NCBI RefSeq assembly: GCF_000304475.1
Contig: NC_018941.1
Coordinates: 620,001 to 684,000 of the forward strand
From: Kazachstania africana CBS 2517
Lineage: Eukaryota; Ascomycota; Saccharomycetes; Saccharomycetales; Saccharomycetaceae
DNA length: 64,000 bases
Direction: 5' to 3'
Each line of letters opens with the position of its first letter. Positions within the stretch are counted from its first letter, which is position 1. This document shows positions 1 to 7,650 of the stretch, in pieces. Below the pieces are notes generated by a model, which was given only the letters and a program-made list of their open reading frames with translations, was not told the DNA's origin and did no database searches. The translations under genes were made by a program, and so were the position numbers.

Positions 1-97
1 GACTCTCGATGATGATAGTCAACAATATACAGCGAACAAAAACACAAACAATACGGAGAGACCTGGCCAAATTTTGTCGCAAATTAATAAATTTCCC

Positions 98-104
98 TTA
101 CTAA
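98..104 (+). promoter_or_regulatory. Yap1-type response element upstream of AHP1
   Basis: The sequence TTACTAA, a known Yap1 recognition site, lies about 300 bp upstream of the AHP1 start. AHP1 in S. cerevisiae is induced by oxidants through Yap1 (with Skn7), so the site fits the gene. The match is seen; binding is inferred. Confidence 0.5.
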
Positions 105-263
105 TTGATGCATCTAGCGACCTTTTTTTTTGCATACTACGTATTGTAGAGGGCAAAGAAAAGGGTGAGTGACAAAGCATACACCCCCCCAAAGTGGTAT
201 AGTATGTGTCTCAACAACGACACAGTAGGCAATTGTAAAAGGAACCGAATGGTGTGACTGAAG

Positions 264-273
264 TATATATAAA
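264..273 (+). promoter_or_regulatory. TATA box of AHP1
   Basis: TATATATAAA lies about 125-134 bp upstream of the AHP1 ATG, a normal yeast TATA-to-ATG distance. The A-rich leader just before the ATG (AAAGAAAATG) is typical of highly expressed yeast genes. Confidence 0.6.
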
Positions 274-397
274 GGGAAGGATAATCTTGAATTTACAGAT
301 CGATTTATCTTCAATGTTTTCTTGTTCTTTGTAGTTATCTACAATACATCAAATATAACAACTTATAATACATCCAAATAACCAACAACCAAAGAAA

Positions 398-928
398 ATG
401 TCTACTGAATTATTAAACAAACCATTACCAGCTGCTGACTTCAAGTTCCAATATATCGCTCTCTCCCCAAGTGACCCAGAAGCTGAAGCTTGTAAGATGC
501 CACAAACTGTTCAATGGTCCAAGTTCATCAAGGAAAACAAGACCGTTGTTATCACTGGTGCTCCAGCTGCTTTCTCTCCAACATGTTCCGTTTCTCACAT
601 CCCAGGTTACGTTGCTCATTTAGATGACCTAGTTGCCAAGAATGTCGACCAAATTGTCGTCTTAACCGTTGACAATCCATTCGCTAACCAAGCATGGGCT
701 AAAAACTTAGGTATTAACGACACTAAGCACATCAAGTTCGCTAGTGATGGTGGCTGTAAGTTTATCACTTCATTGGGTATGGAATTAAACGTTGATGAAG
801 GTTTGAACTGGAGCGGTAGATGGGCTATCATCGTTAAGGATGGTATTGTAACTTACGTTGGTAAGGAAACAAACCCTACTACTGATGTTACTGTCTCTTC
901 CGTTGAAAGCGTTTTAGCACACTTATAG
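398..928 (+). CDS. AHP1: Thiol-specific peroxiredoxin Ahp1
   Basis: This 176-aa protein matches yeast Ahp1 in length and across its whole sequence. Ahp1 is a thioredoxin-dependent alkyl-hydroperoxide reductase of the PrxV group, mainly cytosolic. The peroxidatic cysteine is Cys63 in the APAAFSPTCS motif. Cys32 (EACKMPQTV) corresponds to the N-terminal resolving cysteine, and a third cysteine lies near residue 121 (GGCKF). The tail ends AHL as in S. cerevisiae, a weak PTS1-like ending. Codon use is strongly biased (GGT, GCT, CCA, AAG), as expected for an abundant protein. It is convergent with CCW12, as in YLR109W/YLR110C. A Yap1-type site and a TATA box lie upstream. Confidence 0.97.
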   Translation: MSTELLNKPLPAADFKFQYIALSPSDPEAEACKMPQTVQWSKFIKENKTVVITGAPAAFSPTCSVSHIPGYVAHLDDLVAKNVDQIVVLTVDNPFANQAWAKNLGINDTKHIKFASDGGCKFITSLGMELNVDEGLNWSGRWAIIVKDGIVTYVGKETNPTTDVTVSSVESVLAHL

Positions 929-1236
929 AGATATGAAAATGTATAGATAATGAAATATATACAAATTTTTACGTACGAGAATAAACTTTCTAACTGAATA
1001 TTAGATATTTTTATATTACTGAATAATACAATTGTTGGGTCAAAAAAGAGAAAATTTAAAAAATAAAAAAAGAACTAATTTATATTAAACTGTTTTTATA
1101 AAATAAACGTAATATATTTAGAAAAAAAACTCAACTATAAAAATAAGATTGTTGTTCTTTTACCCACCGAAAATAAAATAAGTGTTAAAATTATTGGAAT
1201 GTTAAATTACAAACTGAAAATTCAGTACACAGATAC
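929..1236. other. Convergent intergenic spacer AHP1/CCW12
   Basis: This very AT-rich spacer lies between the 3' ends of AHP1 and CCW12. It contains several A/T runs and TATATA-type efficiency elements expected of yeast polyadenylation regions. No gene, repeat or RNA is visible. Confidence 0.7.
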
Positions 1237-1617
1237 TTATAATAATAAAGCAGCGGCACCAGCAACTAAAGCACCAGCAGCTGGTAAAGCCTTGACGGCA
1301 GCACCAGTGTAGGAAGTGACAGACTTGGTGGTGGAAGCAGCAGTAGAGTTAGCAGCAGCCTTGGTAGAGGTAGCGTTAGCAGCGGCAGTAGAGCTTAATG
1401 GACACCAGGTGGTGTATTCAGTGACAACGTCGTTGACGGTGACGGTAGCAGTGGAAACTAAAGCTGGGGAAACAGTTTCAGCACACTTGTGGTCTTCACA
1501 GGAAGTGATGGTGACTAAAGTGGTGGATTCTTCGGTAGCAGTAGCAGTGGTGACGTTAGCAGTGGCGGAGGCGACAGCAGCAACGGAAGCAAAGGCAGCG
1601 ACGGTAGAGAATTGCAT
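1237..1617 (-). CDS. CCW12: GPI-anchored cell wall mannoprotein Ccw12
   Basis: This 126-aa protein is a small covalently linked cell wall glycoprotein. Residues 1-18 form a signal peptide (MQFSTVAAFASVAAVASA). The middle is Ser/Thr/Ala-rich with N-glycosylation sequons (NVT, NAT, NST), and two cysteines bracket the SCEDHKC segment. A further Cys sits in the TEYTTWCPLS motif of the Ccw12 family. The C-terminus is hydrophobic and ends in leucines, as a GPI-attachment signal does. Codon use is extremely biased, implying high expression. Known role: maintaining wall stability at sites of growth. Position and strand match YLR110C. Confidence 0.95.
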   Translation of the reverse strand: MQFSTVAAFASVAAVASATANVTTATATEESTTLVTITSCEDHKCAETVSPALVSTATVTVNDVVTEYTTWCPLSSTAAANATSTKAAANSTAASTTKSVTSYTGAAVKALPAAGALVAGAAALLL

Positions 1618-1743
1618 TTTATTAATATTTATTTATAAGCGAATGACAGAAGATGTAATATTCTTAGAGATTTTAAATTGTAAGAAAAAAAAGTAAGGAA
1701 TAGAAGAAAAGATTACAAGACAAATGTAAAAGATTGTAGTTCA

Positions 1744-1751
1744 TTTATATA
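1744..1751 (-). promoter_or_regulatory. TATA box of CCW12
   Basis: Read on the minus strand this is TATATAAA, about 127-134 bp upstream of the CCW12 ATG. It is the only good TATA element near the start. Confidence 0.6.
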
Positions 1752-2417
1752 AAAAAATTTTCCTATCTTTCGAAGAAGAGAAAACTGAACTTGCAATCCT
1801 TCCTAGTAATCTGTTTCAAAACAAACATGTTAGCATAGCTGATTTTTTTTACGCTTGCATGCTTGTTTACTCTCAGTGCAAAATCTAAAAATAGTTTAAT
1901 ACCTTTGACGGACAAAAAATTTTTTTTCGCGCTTTCCCTGAGAGAAACCTGCAGGGAGTGGCCAGGATTTGACAAGGAAAACTCTCGGGCTGAAATGAAG
2001 TTTCTCGAAGAAAAACAAAAGGAGGGGCAGTTCAGAAAAAGCGACGGAGAAACATTCACCATGAAACGAAAAAAACAACAAAATGCGAAAAAAAGATTGC
2101 GTCTTTTCAAAAGTCGAGTTTGGTTCAGCGCCTACGGGGATTCACAGATCTCGTGTTGGTTCCGCGCCATTCATTTCACCGCGTGGCATGCTAGAGTTTC
2201 AGAGGCGTTTTACAAACACTACGGAGAAATCACTGACAATATATTTGTGATAGCATGCGGCAGGAATTCCTATGAGACAATGCTGCTTGCTCTTTCCTGC
2301 AAGAGTAATTTGAGGGACTCGTCTGAAAAGGACTAGACCTTCCTGGCAGTGAGGACACCAGTAAAAATAGATTGTTTGTTTTGATTTTTCTCGTACTGGG
2401 GCCTAACCATGAAAAAC

Positions 2418-2441
2418 CATCAGCGAAAACATCAGCGAAAA
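2418..2441. repeat. 12-bp perfect tandem repeat (CATCAGCGAAAA x2)
   Basis: Two exact adjacent copies of CATCAGCGAAAA lie in the CCW12/HOG1 promoter region. The GCGAAAA core is reminiscent of SCB-type (Swi4) sites, but the match to CRCGAAA is imperfect. Function is unknown. Confidence 0.6.
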
Positions 2442-2927
2442 CTTATAAACACGGATGTTGTTGCTTGTAAATAACAAACGTAAGCAATGAAGGAGATGAA
2501 ATGCAAAGTTTAGCAACCTGTTGCTACATTTTTTCATCTAGGGGTGGAACCATCAAAATCCGAAAGGCAGCACCAAGCAAAGACTATTGAGAGTCATCCT
2601 AAATAGGCTCCATTACCCGCGAGTAAACAACAACGTACCCGCGAATAAGTTTCTTTTTGTGGTGGATTGTTTTTTACCCGCATGGTTAATAAACTTTTGA
2701 CTAAAGCCATTCAAGATCTGCTTTGACAAGAAGTTCCATGTCTTTTTCTAAAACGCGATCTTCTCTCCGGATATTATAGCTCAACAGTATCCGCTACCTG
2801 CTGTTAATTAGCCAGCACTTGTTTCTACCCACTTGCGATCCCCACCCTACCATGCAATGACATCTTGACTCGAAATCTATTGCCCCCCTTCATCTCATGT
2901 TGTTGACACAAATTGGACTTTTCGCAA

Positions 2928-2957
2928 TCACGTGATAGCTGTTTGCCCCGTCACGTG
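2928..2957. promoter_or_regulatory. Paired CACGTG E-boxes (Cbf1/Pho4-type)
   Basis: ATCACGTGAT at 2928-2937 and TCACGTGG at 2951-2958 place two palindromic CACGTG cores 22 bp apart, about 510-540 bp upstream of HOG1. RTCACRTG is the Cbf1 (CDEI) consensus. No CDEII or CDEIII follows, so this is not a centromere. Confidence 0.5.
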
Positions 2958-3039
2958 GATAAACATTTTTCTGAGAAATTTCTTCATCGTCAGCTACGGG
3001 GAAACCATCCGGTTCTTCATTCTTTTTTCTATGCTTCCG

Positions 3040-3056
3040 CCCCCCCCCCCCCCCCC
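3040..3056 (+). repeat. 17-nt poly-C tract
   Basis: An uninterrupted run of 17 C lies about 415 bp upstream of HOG1. Such a long C run is rare in AT-rich yeast DNA and is prone to length error in sequencing. Confidence 0.9.
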
Positions 3057-3469
3057 GTTCCACACTCCCGTCAAAAATTACTTTTTCTTGGCTCCCATGA
3101 CGATATTTCTGAATAACGCTTCTTCTCTTAATTTTTGAGCAGTGCTGTTAATACTCAACCCAATTTAGAATATTCTTCACAAGAGAAATACGAGTCATAA
3201 TCACTAAATCGTTTATTTGGTGGATTTTAAAAAACAACAACTCACGGTTCCAAAAATCACTCATATAAGAGAGTGGTCATATATCATTTGATAATCTTCC
3301 GTATTACGTTACCTACAAAGCAAGGGCAAAAAAAAAGAGTATTAGTTAATTTTGGAAAAGCTATTTCCTCGTAATTTTTCTTCTTTTTTTCTAAAAACTG
3401 TCTATATCAACACCTTTCAATAATATACCCTTTTTGCATCATAAAAATCACATAAAAACTCAATAAAAG

Positions 3470-4804
3470 ATGGCTTCACATGAGGAATTCATTAGAACTC
3501 AAATATTTGGAACAGTATTTGAAATTACAAATAGATATGCCGATTTAAACCCAGTAGGAATGGGGGCCTTCGGTTTGGTTTGTTCCGCTACAGATACTTT
3601 AACTCAACAACCAGTCGCTATCAAAAAGATAATGAAACCTTTCTCAACCGCTGTCCTCGCAAAGAGAACTTACAGAGAATTAAAATTATTAAAACATTTA
3701 AGACATGAAAATCTAATCTGTTTACAAGATATCTTTCTATCGCCTTTAGAAGATATTTATTTCGTAACAGAATTACAAGGTACTGATCTTCATAGGTTAT
3801 TAGAAACAAGACCTTTAGAAAAACAATTCGTTCAATATTTCCTTTATCAAATTTTAAGGGGTTTAAAATACGTTCATTCTGCTGGGGTCATCCATAGAGA
3901 TCTAAAACCAAGTAATATCTTAATTAATGAAAATTGTGACTTGAAAATTTGTGATTTCGGTCTAGCAAGAATTCAGGATCCTCAAATGACAGGTTACGTT
4001 TCCACTCGTTACTACAGAGCTCCAGAAATTATGTTAACTTGGCAAAAATATAACGTAGAAGTGGATATTTGGTCTGCGGGTTGTATCTTTGCAGAAATGA
4101 TTGAAGGTAAGCCTCTATTCCCAGGAAAAGATCACGTTCATCAATTTTCAATCATAACAGATTTGTTAGGTTCTCCTCCTGAAGATGTGATAAATACAAT
4201 TTGTTCGGAAAATACTTTAAAATTCGTGACGTCTTTGCCTCATAGAGATCCAATCCCATTTTCTGAGAGATTTAAAAACGTAGAACCAGATACTGTAGAT
4301 TTATTAGCTAAGATGTTAGTTTTTGAACCCAAAAAAAGAATCACAGCGGCAGAAGCCCTAGCACATCCATACTTGGCGCCTTATCATGATCCAACGGATG
4401 AACCAGTTGCTGATGCTAAATTTGACTGGCATTTCAACGATGCAGATTTACCCGTCGATACCTGGAGAGTGATGATGTATTCTGAGATATTGGATTTCCA
4501 TAAAATAGGCGGAACTGACGGTCAAATCGATACTAATGCTACATTCGATGATCAGGTTGCTGCTGCTACAGCTGCTGCTGCAGAAGCACAAGCGCAAGCA
4601 CAGGCACAAGCAAAAGCGGCACAAGCAAAAGCGGCACAAGCAAAAGGTACTTCAAATGATATCTCAAACAAATTAAATGATAATGTTGCAGTGGACAACA
4701 AAGATATTAACACACGTGACACAGCGATCAATGGTGATGTCAGTGATGATATAAGTAATTATGCCAATCAAGCCGTCTTGTATGCCAACGAATTTCAACA
4801 GTAA
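3470..4804 (+). CDS. HOG1: Osmostress MAP kinase Hog1
   Basis: This 444-aa p38-type MAP kinase is the terminal kinase of the high-osmolarity glycerol pathway. Key residues fall at the same numbers as in S. cerevisiae: ATP lysine 52 (VAIKK), catalytic Asp144 in [11 protein letters not shown] at 162-164, and the diagnostic Thr174-Gly-Tyr176 activation lip. The common-docking region follows the kinase fold ([14 protein letters not shown] acidic stretch near residues 305-315). The C-terminal tail contains a low-complexity Ala/Gln/Lys run (about residues 364-392) before an Asn/Asp-rich end. Its place between CCW12 and AVL9 matches YLR113W. Confidence 0.98.
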   Translation: MASHEEFIRTQIFGTVFEITNRYADLNPVGMGAFGLVCSATDTLTQQPVAIKKIMKPFSTAVLAKRTYRELKLLKHLRHENLICLQDIFLSPLEDIYFVTELQGTDLHRLLETRPLEKQFVQYFLYQILRGLKYVHSAGVIHRDLKPSNILINENCDLKICDFGLARIQDPQMTGYVSTRYYRAPEIMLTWQKYNVEVDIWSAGCIFAEMIEGKPLFPGKDHVHQFSIITDLLGSPPEDVINTICSENTLKFVTSLPHRDPIPFSERFKNVEPDTVDLLAKMLVFEPKKRITAAEALAHPYLAPYHDPTDEPVADAKFDWHFNDADLPVDTWRVMMYSEILDFHKIGGTDGQIDTNATFDDQVAAATAAAAEAQAQAQAQAKAAQAKAAQAKGTSNDISNKLNDNVAVDNKDINTRDTAINGDVSDDISNYANQAVLYANEFQQ

Positions 4805-5049
4805 CTAAATCCTGGCTATTCAAACAAAAAAAAAATAATATTTCAAGAAAAAGTAAATAAATAAGGCATTCTCTTTATACTCTCTATATGTAATAGTTTT
4901 TGTCCTCCTTTCTAATTTGCTCTATTTTTAAGATTGAATCGCTTTTTACTCCGAGAGCCTCAGGAGAAAATTGAGTACAGAATATATAGAAGGCGGTACC
5001 AAGTTTCATGAATTCATTTGACAAACAGTATTCTTTTCTACTCTTAGCG
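4805..5049. other. Intergenic region 3' of HOG1
   Basis: AT-rich DNA with an A9 run just after the HOG1 stop. It ends where the 837-bp tandem unit begins. No gene is visible. Confidence 0.6.
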
Positions 5050-5886
5050 TGTTGCTAATCGAAGACATTATAGTAAAAAGTAAGATCTAAAAGTTAGTCA
5101 TATCATGCCAAACAAAATAAAGTGTGAAAGCAGTATTAAACTTATGTAGTAAAAAGCCAATGTTTGTCCCGTCCTTTTTTTATATAAAAAGTACATACCG
5201 TCGAGCGAATATCTTTTCCTCTCCAATTCAAGACATTTTGTACAACAATTTATATCTCCATTCTACCAGCATTCGTTATTAAATTGAGCTGGTGCAAATG
5301 TGATGTACTCGACGCACTTATCTTTTTCCATTGTATTAACTATCTTTACCTGTATCATTTGTGCCATCTGTGTTGAGGCTGATGCTGCGAGCTCAGACAC
5401 ATCGGTTACTGATCTGTTACGGCAGTTGAGCTTACGGCCTCTACCTCTCAATGGGTCCCTGACTAACATGGCCTATAATTACCTCAAGTGTATGGAGGTA
5501 GAAGGATTTAGCAATGCAACATCAGTGATAACTGACGAGGCATCTACTCTCACAATATACGCCAACATTACGCAAGTTAATTCTACTGCGGTTGATCGTA
5601 TCTATATGAAGTGCGGTAGGTTATACGCTGGTACTCTGAGAACAGCAGTGCTCGTGGCGGATGCCCTAGATGAAGGCGACGTTTATTACAGCACTCTAGG
5701 TGAGATCCTAGCAGGATCGGTGCCCCTACCACCTTTAGCCTCCAACCCGACTTACCAAGCGGAAGCTACAAGAAAGTATGAATTGCATAGCGAAACTACT
5801 AAACGTGACTATAGCGGAGCTTGGCATTACCTGTTCTCAACTATAACAACTGCCTTGACCGATCGTTGTCTTTTCCTCTCTCGGGG
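5050..5886 (+). repeat. Tandem duplication, unit 1 (837 bp)
   Basis: Unit 1 of a direct tandem repeat with an 837-bp period. It starts at TGTTGCTAATCGAAGA and includes about 250 bp of 5' flank, with its own TATATAAAAA at 5181-5190, plus most of the first secreted-protein gene. The 5' flanks of the two units differ at only about 3 of 253 positions. The 3' coding thirds differ much more. Confidence 0.9.
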
Positions 5887-5920
5887 TGTTGCTAATCGAA
5901 GAAATTATAGTAAAAAGTAA
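5303..5920 (+). CDS. Lineage-specific secreted protein, tandem copy 1
   Basis: This 205-aa protein of unrecognised family starts at the ATG at 5303; the in-frame GTG just before it is not a credible eukaryotic start. Residues 1-28 form a signal peptide with a hydrophobic core (FSIVLTIFTCIICAICV). Several N-glycosylation sequons follow (NGS, NAT, NIT, NST) with paired cysteines, so it probably enters the secretory pathway. The last 17 or so residues are encoded by sequence belonging to the 5' end of unit 2, so the duplication junction replaced the ancestral C-terminus and the membrane segment seen in copy 2. A TATA box lies about 115 bp upstream. A start-stop ATGTGA overlaps the initiation codon. 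Confidence 0.7.
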   Translation: MYSTHLSFSIVLTIFTCIICAICVEADAASSDTSVTDLLRQLSLRPLPLNGSLTNMAYNYLKCMEVEGFSNATSVITDEASTLTIYANITQVNSTAVDRIYMKCGRLYAGTLRTAVLVADALDEGDVYYSTLGEILAGSVPLPPLASNPTYQAEATRKYELHSETTKRDYSGAWHYLFSTITTALTDRCLFLSRGVANRRNYSKK

Positions 5921-6723
5921 GATCTAAGAGTTAGTCATATCATGCCAAACAAAATAAAGTGTGAAAGCAGTATTAAACTTATGTAGTAAAAAGCCAATGT
6001 TTGTCCCGTCCTTTTTTTATATAAAAAGTACATACCGTCGAGCGAATATCTTTTCCTCTCCAATTCAAGACATTTTGTACAACAATTTATATCTCCATTC
6101 TAGCAGCATTCGTTATTAAATTGAGCTGGTGCAAATGTGATGTACTCGACGCACTTATCTTTTTCCATTGTATTAACTATTTTTACCTGTATTAGTTGTG
6201 CCATCTGTGTGGAGGCTGATGCTGCGAGCTTAGACACATCGGTTACTGATCTGTTACGGCAGTTGAGCTTACGGCCTCTACCTCTCAATGGGTCCCTTAC
6301 TAACATGGCCTATAATTTACTCAAGTGTATGGAGGTAGAAGGATTTAGCAATGCAACATCAGTGATAACTGACGAAGGATCCAGTCTCACAATATATGCC
6401 AACAGTACGCAGGTTAATTCTACTGCAGTTAGCGCCATTTATATGAGGTGCAGTAGGTTATACGCTGGTACTCTGAGGACGTCCATGCTTGTGGCGGATG
6501 CCCTAGATGAAGGTGACGTTTATTACAGCACTCTAGGTGAGATCCTAGCAAAATCAGTACACTTACCACCTTTATTTGCCAACCGGGTTTACCGCGGACA
6601 AGATACAAGTACGAATGAATTGGATGGCGAAACTACTAAATGTGACCATACCAGGGCTTGGTGTTACGTGTTTCTGGCTATAACAACTGTGCTAGCTATG
6701 GCTCTGTCTTTACGTACACTGAC
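5887..6723 (+). repeat. Tandem duplication, unit 2 (837 bp)
   Basis: Second unit of the direct repeat, offset by exactly 837 bp. Its TATA box lies at 6018-6027. Similarity to unit 1 is near-perfect in the 5' flank, high over the first 150 codons, and fades after about 6560. The right boundary is approximate because of that divergence. Confidence 0.85.
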
Positions 6724-6814
6724 GTGTGCGATGGTACCAACGATCCCTTCTACACCTCATGACATAAAGGAAGGTCAGAGAAAGTCTCGTGCATACTATT
6801 CTCCATATTATTGA
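6140..6814 (+). CDS. Lineage-specific secreted/membrane protein, tandem copy 2
   Basis: This 224-aa paralogue of the gene at 5303-5920 has the same signal peptide and the same Leu-rich segment around residues 37-50 (LLRQLSLRPLPLNGS). Unlike copy 1 it keeps what looks like the original C-terminus: a hydrophobic stretch near residues 174-190 (WCYVFLAITTVLAMALS) followed by a short polar tail. It could therefore be a type I membrane protein. The region after about residue 140 differs strongly from copy 1. Neither copy has a counterpart between HOG1 and AVL9 in S. cerevisiae. The start is the ATG at 6140, overlapped by ATGTGA. Function unknown. Confidence 0.7.
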   Translation: MYSTHLSFSIVLTIFTCISCAICVEADAASLDTSVTDLLRQLSLRPLPLNGSLTNMAYNLLKCMEVEGFSNATSVITDEGSSLTIYANSTQVNSTAVSAIYMRCSRLYAGTLRTSMLVADALDEGDVYYSTLGEILAKSVHLPPLFANRVYRGQDTSTNELDGETTKCDHTRAWCYVFLAITTVLAMALSLRTLTCAMVPTIPSTPHDIKEGQRKSRAYYSPYY

Positions 6815-7310
6815 AGGCCAGTCAAGTTCGTAAAGTAAATTCACATTACCCAGTGGTTATACCAAATAATACACTGGTTATATATAAAATAAAGTATAAT
6901 TTAAATTATATGCAGCGAGGCAAACTTTGACCAAACTTCAGCGTTCACCTGAGTATTTATACCTTTTCCAACACATTTTGATTTATGCCAATTATCATGT
7001 TCTAGATTTATGAGTCAACACGTTGTCATAATTATCGTACCATAATTATTGCATGATAATATATATTCGTGTTTATCACGCCATATATGGTTCGTGTCAA
7101 TACATTGTCGTGTTTATCACACCATAATTATTGTTCATATCTTCTCTAACATTTTAAATTTGTCGTTCTAACTATCAAAACATTGAACTGTCAGTATATT
7201 GCCATTTCCAGCATAAACGTGTTCTGATTGTCCTGCAAACATAGAGTACGTATCAGGTTTTTCAAGGCTAACATTGCCTTGTCTTGCAATTTAAGGAAGC
7301 ACGAAAGTAC
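6815..7310. other. Intergenic region with degenerate short repeats
   Basis: AT-rich spacer before the tRNA gene. At about 7015-7135 it holds degenerate direct repeats built on CGTGTTTATCAC and CATAATTATTG-like words, each seen two or three times. No transposon terminal repeat could be recognised, although tRNA flanks often carry them. Confidence 0.5.
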
Positions 7311-7420
7311 GGGCGTGTGGTCTAGTGGTATGATTCTCGCTTTGGGCGATTCTTAAGAAAAACTTAAGAAATAAATCACAAACATGCGAGAGGCCCTGGG
7401 TTCAATTCCCAGCTCGCCCC
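7311..7420 (+). tRNA. tRNA-Pro (anticodon UGG), with 38-nt intron
   Basis: The acceptor halves GGGCGTG and its complement CTCGCCC pair. The A box (TGGTCTAGTGG) is at 7318-7328 and the B box (GGTTCAATTCC) at 7399-7409. The anticodon stem CTCGC (7336-7340) pairs with GCGAG (7386-7390). The loop gives anticodon TGG at 7343-7345. An intron of about 38 nt (7347-7384) interrupts the loop one base 3' of the anticodon, the canonical position. The intron contains CTTAAGAA twice. No CCA is encoded, as usual in eukaryotes. S. cerevisiae tP(UGG) genes also carry an intron here. Confidence 0.95.
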
Positions 7421-7425
7421 ATTTC

Positions 7426-7431
7426 TTTTTT
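7426..7431 (+). terminator. Pol III terminator of tRNA-Pro
   Basis: A run of six T begins 6 nt after the mature 3' end of the tRNA, the usual RNA polymerase III stop. Confidence 0.75.
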
Positions 7432-7650
7432 CGAAATTTCTTTGCTCCCTGCAAAGATTTCTCCCAAGACAGGCCCGTACAAGTTGAAGAATCATTGACG
7501 GCTCAATACAAGACCAGTTTCTTGCCTGAAAGAGAAGCTTCTTGAGAATAGAATGAATTATTTATTAACTATTTATATTAATGCTTATTTTAGTGGATCT
7601 TAAGGCCTGAATTGTATATTTTATAAAAATAAAACAACTCCAAAAAGGAA

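Larger units (their letters stand above)
1618..3469. other. Long divergent promoter region CCW12/HOG1
   Basis: This 1.85-kb region separates divergently transcribed CCW12 and HOG1. In S. cerevisiae the same interval is also long and carries only the dubious frames YLR111W and YLR112W; the frame here at 1863-2336 likewise looks fortuitous. Visible elements are a CCW12 TATA box, a 12-bp tandem repeat, three TACCCGC motifs (2614, 2637 and 2675), paired CACGTG boxes and a 17-nt C run. The size suits a strongly and multiply regulated CCW12 promoter, which is inference. Confidence 0.6.

Noticed and set aside
1863..2336. 157-codon frame in the CCW12/HOG1 promoter
   Set aside because: No family, unusual composition, and it lies in an interval that also carries only dubious frames in S. 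cerevisiae.
2928..2937. Possible centromere (CDEI-like ATCACGTGAT)
   Set aside because: No 80-90 bp highly AT-rich CDEII and no CDEIII follow; a paired E-box is a simpler reading. TTCCGAA words near 9858 and 52267 also lack the CDEIII context.
2913..3138. Overlapping short frames running through the poly-C tract
   Set aside because: They consist partly of homopolymer-encoded proline and have no conserved character.
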